Of a stretch of 64,000 nucleotides of DNA, positions 55,141 to 64,000 are shown in pieces. The translations under genes and the position numbers were made by a program. Under the pieces are notes generated by a model that was given only the letters and a program-made list of their open reading frames with translations, was not told the origin of the DNA and ran no database searches. The stretch comes from Lantana camara (lineage: Eukaryota; Streptophyta; Magnoliopsida; Lamiales; Verbenaceae): NCBI GenBank assembly GCA_037501455.1, contig CM074858.1, positions 92,974,501 to 93,038,500 on the forward strand, given 5' to 3'. Positions within the stretch are counted from its first letter, which is position 1. Each line of letters starts with the position of its first letter.

Positions 55141-58100
55141 CAGATTCCAAATCTGACAGTGTCTCATCTTCAAGTAATTCCTTGGCTATCTAGGAACGCG
55201 TTCTAAACGCATCTTAAGAGAAGGGTTTCACACGTGTACATACTCTAAAATTTGGCTAAGTTTTATCAGATGGGCTCGTTTCTTCTATATGTGGCATGAA
55301 TATTTTTTCTCAAATTTCTTTGAGGTCTGCTTGCTTACCTTTCTTCTTCTATAGGAACGATTCCTTAAGAAAGGTACATTCCTTTGAGACAAACAACCTT
55401 TGTACAAGGGAATCGCAAAACTGATATCCAATATCATTGTATAAACTTGAACTCATTTCAAGCTTATCTCCCACTATCCTCTTCAAGTAAGAGGATTCCA
55501 TTGAATTCTTGGATAAGAATAATTAGGGAATTTACTATGCCACTTTGCATAGTGCAACTGAAGGACTGATTTTGGAAGGTACTAAATTCAAAATCTCTAA
55601 CTGCATATTCTAGGAGTTTATTCCTAGAATGATTATAAGTCAGTAAAACTTGCTATGGAATGGACCATATCCTATAAGGTTTCATTCCTTCATTCAGAAA
55701 CACTAAGGTGTTCTCGAATTAGTTTACTGAGAGATAATCCTATTATCTCTAAGATGAGTAAGGAATTAGTTGCTAAGATATTGGCTATCTCGATCATATC
55801 GATTTACCTATAACTTATGACTACTTCGGTTCCTAACCTCCTTTCGAAATTCTAAGAATTTCATATAAGTTTCGAATTTGTACTTTAACAAGTACATTCA
55901 TTCATAATGATTAAACTGACGATTGTATCTAGTGCTTACATTAAGCATCTTACACTCATCAGTATGGATCGAAATCCACTATAATTTTGGAACGTTCCAC
56001 GTTTCTTATAAACGGGATTCAGGAACGCTTCCCTCATGACAGGATTCACAGGAAGTCAACACTATAGGTTCATTTTCATAGAATGATCCTAAGGTGTCTG
56101 ACTTGCTAATCCTTTTATATCTCAACGTTCCAAAGTAATTCGAAGCTTTGTCATCTCACTTACTTTTGTTATCTCGTTGTATGTTCAGAACATTAGTGCC
56201 TTGAGTCTTTGCACAACGGCTTATGCAGAATTGACTTAAGACTAGTAAATTCTATTCCTAGTAGAATTACTAAACGAGGTAACATTTCAAAGTACTCATA
56301 CTCTTTGCAGTTCCCTTTTCAAAGTCCTTATTTGCTACCATAGAAGCAAACGTCCTATTTGATCTCTAGTGTCTTTTGGGCGTATCCCTTACATGCCCCT
56401 CCATTGGGCTCTTAAGGGTTTCTTCTTCTATAGGCCTTCAAGCCTTTAACTTGGGGAGTTTTAGAAGAAGAATTAACCATCTCAACCTTTTATTCCTTCT
56501 TAAGGATGCTCTCAACCATTATCAACTTAAATGATTAACTATGCTACATTAGCATCATTCTAGTTGAGCATAAAGGGTTTGAATGATGGTGGAAGCAATG
56601 TAAGCAATCAGTGCATAGAGAACTCTTTTCTTGGTTGATGATCGAGACCATAAGATCTTCAAATAAGATCTTTAGACCTTGTTCGTGTGTACTTGTTTCC
56701 TCATTTGGAATATTGAATAATTCCATAATGTTATACCTTGTAACATTTTTATGAGGTGGTTCAATTGCTCTTAAGTGGTTTGGAAAAATCCATTCACCTC
56801 AGATTGCTTCTCTTTTGGCCCGGGTCGAAATTTTCATAATTGAAAACTTCGCCCTTTAGAGAACACCTTTCTCTATTCGGAATGTAAAACGAATTTTAGG
56901 GTCCGAAGCCAATTAGAGTTAGTCAGGACTTAGTCAACTTATTTGACTTAAGGATGGATACGAATGGGTTTGCATTTCATATTTTAGAGAATCACAGAAC
57001 TACAACCTAAATGCTAAGCAGAGAACTAGGTGAGCATGCTGAATAATAATGATATACATAAGATAAGGTCTTTAATCTAATGTAGCTCCCACTGTTTTTC
57101 AAAGATCTATAATTCCCAAAGATCTAAGAGGAACACGTTTCCCAACGGGTACTAAGATCCTAAGCATTTTACCTCGAACCCAGGACTCGCTGACATTCTA
57201 AGTAAAATCCTAGGTAGGTACAACTTACCAATTCTAACACCTTTAGAACTCTTAGTAATTGTTTTTGCATCACCCATCTTTCAATATGGACCCACGACTC
57301 GTGCGACATCCATATTTACTTAGGCGTTAAGCTAGACCCATCAATCATAAGATCATGATCAAAACTTAGTTCGAACGACCCACGACTCGCGGACATCGCC
57401 CTTGCCAAAATTAACCACGAAATATTGATCATTTAAAATGATCAATTAGGTAACTAAGAACTAATAAGCTCCACTAGCTATCCCACGACTCGCGGACAAT
57501 AACTAGCTTTACTTACTAAACTTAAAATCTATTGATGGAATGCTAGGAATTTAATTCAAAATTTGCATCTCGAATTAAATACCTATTATTCGAAATGAGC
57601 TTAATATTTAATGGGAATTTTCGAATCAACCGAAGAGTTGTTCGGTTCGACCTCACCAACATATATGTTATCCAATTTAATTAGTCTTGATTAATGCAAG
57701 TACAACTTAAATGCATTTCAAACAAGCACATAAACAGATAACATGTCCTAGCATGATACTAACATGTAATGATCATGGGTTCTACCTATCTTATGCGTGA
57801 TATGTGGGAGCCACTCCACAATCACAAGTTCTAACATACATGCCACATAAACAGTTTAAATCACATAAGGGAAAGCGGTAACAAAATACGAGCCCTATCT
57901 CTATTACATTTAACAATTGAGATTCCCCTCCCTAACATTTTGAGGGGTCTTCACTTATGGCCTCCTTGTTACTTGAATGTGGTCCATCTTACTCCTTGGG
58001 TGCATTGTCTCCAAAATGAAAATAAAACCTCACCACCTATCTCTACTCTCAAATTACAATAAAAAGAAAAAGACATATAGTAATAAGGCTCAATCTTCAT

Positions 58101-58599
58101 ATTGGCCTTAGACAATTACACGGGGCATACCCCGGCCTCAAAAACAGTAATATGGAAAGCCACATAACAAATCACATAACAGTACGCACATAAGTGAGGC
58201 TCCAACCTCAATTGAAAAACGCAACTATAGGGCTCCAACCCCAATTTAAACCATCCATGTGCATAAATTAAAACCATACATAGATCTAAACCCATGATCA
58301 CCTAACATGCTTTTGCGAGAATTTAAATTTAGCTAATAAATTAAAATTCCCGTTTCAAGTCCTAATGACTCAAAACACGACTTGATGCGAGTCTTATTTA
58401 TAAAAGTTTTCAATAAATCCCAAATTACCAAAACAAATAAAATTCCAATTAATTTCTGAAAATTAATAATTTTATCAAGATGTATTTTCCCAAAATATAA
58501 ACCGTTTCAATTTCTCAAAAATCCCAATTTTAAGTTTTGTCCAAAATTAAAATAAATATTCAAAAATAAAATTTTAAAATTAAAATAAAATTGGGACTG
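55141..58599 (-). other. Unresolved internal part and leader of the family C element
   Basis: Expected to hold gag, protease and integrase on minus, but too decayed to place; a Lys-rich gag-like tract near 56300-56470 is the best trace. At 57170-57500 the phrase CCCACGACTCGCGGACA (or CAGGACTCGCTGACA, CACGACTCGTGCGACA) recurs four times at roughly 100-bp spacing, a dispersed leader repeat of unknown role. Confidence 0.45.
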
Positions 58600-58925
58600 G
58601 ATTGCACGAAACACGAAAAGGCCGGATCGCGAAAAACGGGACCCGTACGCGGAGAAGACCGCACGCACGCGGCGCGCGCGACAGGCTCGCACTGCTGCGC
58701 GCGGCTTTCCCGCAAGCATGCGGGCGGGGTGGGCGGCCAGTCTCGGCCGCCCTGGGCGGGCGCGCGAGGCTCCCGCACAGGCGTGCGGGAGGAGCTGGGC
58801 GGCTGGCCGGTCTGTCCCGGCCAAGCCTGGGCGGTTGCCCTTGCGCACGCCTAGCACAGGCGGGCGGCGGCGCGCGAAGCCCGCGCGCGCGACTCCTTCG
58901 CGGGCGGGGTTTCGCGTGTTCGTCG
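58600..58925. other. GC- and CpG-rich island in the copia leader
   Basis: About 320 bp of strongly GC-rich sequence (GCGCGCG runs, GGGCGG boxes, CCCGCA/TGCGGG inverted pairs) in AT-rich surroundings, 260 bp from the primer-binding site. It gives long open frames on both strands simply because stops are rare; no domain is recognisable. Confidence 0.7.
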
Positions 58926-59186
58926 CGATTTGGGTTTTCGTTTCGTATTTCGTTCAAAAACAAAACCAATCCAAGAAATCCAAAAAACAGTTTATACAGT
59001 TTCAAATCTAAAATTGTTTTTCAAAATTAAATTTTATAAAAACCAATTTTCAGAAGCTTTCAGGAAAAAATACAGTTTCGTAATTCAGGCTTTCTAAAAC
59101 AATTACAAATACTCAATCGCATCAAGCCTAAGAATTTCTACCAAATTCAGTATAATTGAGACGAATCAGAAACACGATTAACGAGG

Positions 59187-59200
59187 TGGCTCTGATACCA
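59187..59200 (-). promoter_or_regulatory. Primer-binding site (initiator Met tRNA) of the family C element
   Basis: Minus-strand TGGTATCAGAGCCA two bases after the LTR end; matches the 3' end of plant initiator methionine tRNA, the usual copia primer. Confidence 0.9.
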
Positions 59201-59202
59201 CT

Positions 59203-61479
59203 TGTTGGAAAACACGAATCAGAAAATAGCGGAATTTAAAAAATTTTCCAACAAAAGGATCTTGGACTCGCAATCGTGTAACCAAATTCGTAGAGATAGA
59301 AAACTTACTTTTCTTTTTTTTTCTTTCTTGAAGCGTTTCAAGCCACCCAAGAACGCTCTTCTCGCGGCTTGACAACCCGTCCCTCGAAAGTCTCTTTCTA
59401 CTTCAGAATCCATTGTCGGGATAACAATCCACACCAACCTAGATTCAAATTATGTTAGGGAAGTTCTTAACAATATAACATAAAGAAAGAAACATGAAGC
59501 GAGAAAGGCATGATTGAAACTCCCTTCGAAAACCAGTTTTGCGAAAGTAGAAATCTGCCAGCCATAAAACCCCCGTGAAAAAACTCATCTTTCAGGATAT
59601 GGACGAACGGTTTTCGCCATCTTCTTTGGTTCGATTTTTTCACTCGTTTTCTGTTGGGTTCAGAATCGTTTCATCATCCCTTCTGATCGTTTTGCTTAAT
59701 CCCCACTTTTGGTAAAGCTCGAATCTTCAAAACTTCTAACTTGAAGTCTCTAGAGATAGTCCACCAACTTGGCTACAATCTAACTAGTAAGGATGCTAGT
59801 TCTCTAGTTAGTGTTTAGGCTTAACCTAGGGTTTTATTTTATCTTGGAGAAAGGAAGGTGTTCAACACATGAACCAAGAATTGTCTATTAGCTCCATAAG
59901 GAGCTTGAGCTCCCCTATTTATAGGGAGAGGGTGCCGATCCAAATCCTTGTTGGGAAAGGATTTGGTTCCTCTCTCTCCTATTACTTGATCATCAAGTAT
60001 TTTCCAACTTTGACTTTGAATTCTAATTCTAGTCAACTTTGAAGAGAGCTAAAAATATCCAAACTATTTTTGGATAATTTTATACTTTATTTATTATAAA
60101 AATAAATAACTTATTTTATCTAATTAATTAATTCATAATTAATTAACTAGATTATTTTTCTCCAAAATAAGACTTTCCTTTTAATTCAAAATTAAACCAA
60201 AGTCTATTAAATAATTAACACATTTAATTATTTAATATATATCATATATATACATATACACGTGTGAGGCACGTGTCCCAAGGACACGTGCTCCTCACGT
60301 GACCCACACGTGTGATTTCACATGTGTGGAACCCTCTAGGCCCGATTAACTCGTTTAATCATTTTCAAGCCTCAACTCATGTAACCAAGTTGTTGTGTGT
60401 GACCCTCTAGGTTCTCAATTCAATTAGCAGTGACCCTAATTAATTAATTCACTAATTAATTAATCAGTCCACAGATTAAACGACCATAGTCTAGCAACAG
60501 GTGTTTAACCCCTAGCTGAATTGGAATGTTCGGATTCGACAGAACCTTTAAGTCATTGATTCATGTGAGATACAATCCTCCTACTTACTATCTCTCAACC
60601 AAGATCTAGGGCAAGGGAATAATCAGAACCCTAATAATCCGGTCTTAAAGCTAAGTGCATTTCATATCCATTTGATCTCAATCCAAGAAACCCTTTTCTT
60701 GATGTCTTGATCTACTGCCTTGGCCAAGGACTCCATATGGCATATGAATGACTTACACAATAAGAGATCACCTTGCAAATGCAAGTGTAGGTCCTATCTT
60801 GATTCTCATTCACTTTCATGAGTCACTTGTGCAGCCCCAGCATAAGCCTTGAATCAGTTGTCTAAGGCGACACCCTTTAAAGCTTATACCTAAGACTACA
60901 GAGTTAACTCATAAAGTGACAAGGAACCTCAAGTCTAAGGATCAATTAATCACATCAATGACTCTTGAGATATTTCCTAATCTGGAAGTTTCCATTTCCT
61001 GAAATAGAAACTTCCTTTCCCATTTAGGAATGTTCTCACACGGGGCACCTCAGTGAACTTACTTATTAAAGTAAGCACCCTCATGTATCACGCACGTATC
61101 AACTATACACTTTGCACCTCCATGAAACAAGGTGGTCCTTCTTAAGGGCGTGATCCCACAAGCAAGCCTTAGAGGAGTCAGGTTGACACTCCCACTGTCT
61201 GTAGGACTCATCGGCTTGGAGTATTTTACTAATCATGACTTATGTGATATAGGGCTCGTTTTATGAACCATTTCACCTAAATAGTAGAGTCCTAAAGTCA
61301 TCAGGATTAGGGGAGTTCTCATACATGCACACATAATGGAAACACTCAAAACACGTATTGGCATATAAAGAAGTGTTTGCCTATGATTAATCGTATATTA
61401 TTCAAAGATTGTCTGTGATACAAGAAAAGTCCCAAAGCAGATTACGTCGAATCGGCTTTCTAGGGCACTATTCCTAACA
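59203..61479 (-). repeat. 5' LTR of the family C copia element (2277 bp)
   Basis: TGTTGGAAAACACG to ATTCCTAACA on plus. Minus TATA box at 59916-59923. Followed inward by the primer-binding site and outward by a second copy of the internal 3' end. Confidence 0.9.
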
Positions 61480-61991
61480 ATCTCCCACTTGCCCGTAAAA
61501 GCCATTTAGGTACTCTAAGTCCCATCTTCTCAAGATGCACTTTGAGAGCCTATTGACTTTGGGCGTTTCCAAAGTGGATCTGCTATATTCTCTGCTGATG
61601 TGACCCTCTTGTTTACACATCTCTTAGGAAACACCTTTTCCTTATAAAGTGATTCGTAATCACGTGTTCAGTCTCTTGGTGAGGTCTTGGTTCTCTTACT
61701 TGAGCAACCATCCTTTTTATCATACAATATGATCAAGGAGTTGTTTTCATGCTAGGAACTTCATCTAACAAGTTAGATGGAGTTTCTTACCCAAACACTT
61801 AACTTAGTATTATATAATACGACTAAGTTCTCAACTACGATAGTTGAGTTTTGCAATGTCCGTCCTTGGAACCCCTTTCCAACACATTGCATTACCATTC
61901 TGGTAGAAGTTGTATCCTTTCAATGATTTCATAATCATCTATGTTTGATGAACGGTTACATCAAATATCCTTCTAACAATAAGATCTTTTG
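61480..61991 (-). repeat. Duplicated 3' end of the copia internal region
   Basis: A 512-bp near-exact copy of 53722-54233 (one CAATTACG/CAACTACG difference noticed). It ends abruptly at AAGATCTTTTG, where element A leader sequence resumes by about 62000. Confidence 0.9.
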
Positions 61992-62157
61992 CAATGTCCG
62001 CATTTAATGCATGGACGTTTCAAGCGGTCAGTAGAAAGGACTGCATTTATGACACAATCAGAAGGACGATTGCTCAACACGCTATGCCTTCTACGAGCGC
62101 AACGCTCGATGGATTACATTGGAAGAATTCTACAACCCTTATCACTAAGGACTACAG

Positions 62158-62172
62158 AATTGGGGGGCAAAA
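62158..62172 (+). promoter_or_regulatory. Polypurine tract of element A, right end
   Basis: AATTGGGGGGCAAAA directly before the LTR start; preceded by the imperfect hairpin at 62134-62153. Confidence 0.85.
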
Positions 62173-63000
62173 TGATGGGGCCAAAATACGCTCGTCCCAC
62201 GTTTGGACATGTAGCGACTCGAGATAACGACACCTGTCCTCTTGGACTAAAGTAATTATACACGAGCGCCCAAACCCCGACGAGCATAAAGGCTCCTCAA
62301 AGACACGTGCCGTCTCTGCTACATGCCTGTGTAATCAAATAATGCCGCTCCCCAACGAGCGTACTTCGTAATTATCGGGCTAAGCCCCCATCTGTCAAGG
62401 AAGCTCTCTTCGAGCGCCACTCTCCCTCAGGGAAGCTTCCCCTCCTCTTCGTATGAGCCTTGGCCTTCATCCCCTGGTGGATTCCTTGGTCTTTAAGGCT
62501 CTTGGTTGACACGAGCGTGCTCTTAGCCCTCGTTACCAACTCCCTAAAAATGGCTCTCTGACACCCCGTACATGCCCGCGCACCTGCCACTGTTGCCAAC
62601 ACTAACTTCCACCAGCTTTTGCAGAAGATTCCTCCTAGGTTTCTCTCTCGCAACGCCACGTGTTAGGGCAACATTCGGCCAGGACCACACGGTGCGAATG
62701 ACCAAAGGGTCCCTGACCCTCAACTATAAATACGCGAGTTCATCTTTTCCACTGTAAGGAATCCCCATTACTGCAAGTCCATACTTAGCTTATTCTCTCT
62801 TTCAGATCTTCATCTGACTTGAGCGTTGGAGAGACAAACTGGGAATCACCCCCAGTTCCCCCAGCTTGGCCTTCTGACTTTGTTTTTGTGTTTGTCCTAG
62901 CAGGTAGAACCCCCATCTTTCCCGGCGAACAACAACTGGTTTTCTCACCTAAACAAATTCTAGAGTGATTGGACTCTGTACCCCATATTCAGACCCCTCA
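62173..63000 (+). repeat. Right LTR of element A (828 bp), reading outward on plus
   Basis: Starts TGATGGGGCCAAAATACG, TATA box TATAAATA at 62725-62732, ends CAGACCCCTCA. The terminal region differs from the left tip (CCCCTCA versus CCCATCA), consistent with age. Confidence 0.85.
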
Positions 63001-63733
63001 AATTGAATATATGACCAAAATTATAAAATCATCCCTAAAGTTTACAAATATAACAAACGATCCTTACAAATTATGAATTTAACAACAAATTAGGGGTATT
63101 TTTGGAATGACATTACGAAACCCTAGGGACCATAAACGGTTCTCAAAGTTAGGGACTAAAATATAATTTTCCGATAATGATGAATTGCGTTGTAATTAAG
63201 TTTAAATTCAAGGTTGTTAGATGTAATTATTTCTTAGATTTAAAGACTAAAATTTTGTGTATACCCACATCTAAATAGAACAAAAAATTCATCTCTCTCT
63301 CTTGCAATTTACAAAACCTTCAACTTTGAGGAAAACCTCATCATTTCTGACTCTCTCGTAACTGGTAAGTTTTCAAAAAATTTCATTTATTTGCTTGATT
63401 TTTATTTGGGTTGAATTCCAAACTTTTGGACAAAAACTTTTCTCATTAATTAGAAAATGTTAAGCGCAAGACACTGATTTGGAATTTGGTATTCATTATG
63501 TAGTTGCGTTAGTATTTTGTTCATTTATCGATGTCTCCTATTAAATATGCTTATATCTTTTGTTATTCGTATGTCAATTTGTCATTACTTTTTTAGAATA
63601 TTGAGATTGTTTGCTAGAATAATTAAGACATTTTTCTTAATCTATTCTTCAAACTTTTACATATTTAAGCAGTGTTTTAATAGTGCTTCACTTGCTTCAA
63701 CACAAGAAAAGAGAAAAAATAATTGATATAATC
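63001..63733. other. Right flank of element A
   Basis: Holds the inverted counterpart (about 63130-63240) of the left flank at 41990-42110. A CT-rich stretch at 63290-63365 ends with CGTAACTG|GTAAGTTTTC, a possible leader exon and 5' splice site for the gene remnant that follows. Confidence 0.45.
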
Positions 63734-63998
63734 ATGCATCGATATTTTGGCAAAAGATTGAAGAGTTCTATTGAATCATCAAGTTCAATTTCTAACCAAT
63801 CAATATTGGTGGTGTAGAATTTAATTATGAAGACATGGATTGCGATTTGGGGCTATGAAAACCCTATTAAATGTTATGATGTCCGCTTTAGAGATCGCAT
63901 TTGAAGAGAATATATATCTAAGGGACCTTGCCAAGCAAAATGTCATATTTTTCCAAAAACTAAATTTGAAAAAGAGAACAGGAGATTTCAAGTTAGAT
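63734..63998 (+). pseudogene. hAT-like TTF zinc-finger gene, N-terminal remnant (cut by window end)
   Basis: An ATG at 63734 opens MHRYFGKRLKSSIESSSS, a start resembling plant hAT-type TTF zinc-finger (zf-MYM-like) proteins. After stops and frameshifts a segment near 63895-63995 reads YISKGPCQAKCHIFPKTKF and ENRRFQ, the family's conserved xYLxxGPCQPxxHxFP...RRF region. Stops make it non-functional as read. The rest is beyond the window. It may be part of a decayed hAT transposon or a domesticated gene relic. Confidence 0.55.
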
Positions 63999-64000
63999 GA

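Larger units (their letters stand above)
51457..61991 (-). mobile_element. Family C Ty1/copia element with tandem LTR-internal-LTR-internal structure
   Basis: On minus the order is a truncated internal 3' end (61991-61480), LTR (61479-59203), primer-binding site, internal region (59202-53722), LTR (53721-51457). The 512-bp fragment 61480-61991 duplicates 53722-54233. The LTRs are nearly identical, so insertion was recent, yet the internal pol is full of stops, implying mobilisation by another copy. The missing upstream LTR and internal region, and element A's lost aORF 5' half, could be explained by one deletion with its joint at 61991/61992. Confidence 0.85.
42178..63000. mobile_element. Element A: Tat-lineage retroelement with inverted terminal LTRs, containing a copia insertion
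   Basis: The unit begins TGATGGGTCTGAATA and ends TATTCAGACCCCTCA. Flanks are CATTG (42173-42177) and AATTG (63001-63005), a 4/5 match to a 5-bp duplication. The left and right LTRs are inverted (about 93-95% alike by eye). Pol is on plus, with the aORF on minus converging on tandem repeats. The left end is an inverted 3' end (LTR, polypurine tract, aORF promoter, about 112 aORF codons) joined to the C-terminal part of gag, so the 5' LTR, primer-binding site and gag start are missing as in B. A family C copia element (51457-61991) interrupts the right-hand aORF, with loss of its 5' half. Confidence 0.8.

Noticed and set aside
58580..59030. Overlapping 140-codon frames on both strands of the GC island
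   Set aside because: Open because GC-rich sequence has few stops; no domain, no conservation test possible, opposite strands equally open.

Overview
The window is nuclear DNA of a flowering plant, probably a eudicot with a large, repeat-rich genome. I see one ordinary host gene, an intron-less RING-H2 ubiquitin ligase of the ATL family on the minus strand at 23960-24649. Nearly everything else is a stack of nested transposable elements, plus a mitochondrial cob fragment, an endogenous pararetrovirus remnant and AT-rich intergenic DNA. I cannot name the species.

Region 1 (1-22.5 kb) is a nest built on a decayed Ty1/copia element, whose gag-protease lies at 1640-2699 and reverse transcriptase at 4582-22330. 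Two solo LTRs of one copia family ('family C' here) sit 31 bp apart in the RT reading frame and split it into three pieces, each with a perfect 5-bp target-site duplication (AATGG; TAGGC). The second solo LTR was itself hit by a Tat-type solo LTR (TSD AATTA), a probable further solo LTR and a cob insertion. The Tat solo LTR was then split by a 9.4-kb non-coding LTR element (TSD GTTAT). At the left edge are a Ty3/gypsy LTR end and the pararetrovirus fragment.

Region 2 (22.5-32 kb) is host-like DNA: the ATL gene, a poly(C) tract, a non-autonomous hAT element with an exact 8-bp TSD, and AT-rich microsatellite DNA.

Region 3 (32-63 kb) is the most interesting part. Two related Ty3/gypsy elements of the Tat lineage (two RNase H domains; an antisense additional ORF with a Transposase_28-like domain) have terminal LTRs in INVERTED rather than direct orientation. 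Element B (32010-40641) has 1.58-kb, nearly identical inverted arms and a perfect 5-bp TSD (ATATC). Element A (42178-63000) has the same layout with older arms and a 4/5 matching TSD. In both, the normal 5' end (5' LTR, primer-binding site, gag start) is replaced by an inverted copy of the 3' end: LTR, polypurine tract, antisense-ORF promoter and first antisense-ORF codons. Each arm therefore carries two divergent TATA promoters, and pol and the antisense ORF converge on a tandem-repeat block. Element B keeps an intact three-exon antisense ORF (893 codons) and an open 519-codon fusion of the antisense-ORF N-terminus to RNase H-integrase. Element A keeps most of pol, with frameshifts, and was invaded by a family C copia element (51457-61991) with a tandem LTR-internal-LTR-internal structure.

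At the right edge, 63001-64000 holds flanking repeat DNA and the start of a hAT-like TTF zinc-finger gene remnant cut by the window end. All positions, TSDs and splice frames were read by eye; identities are approximate.
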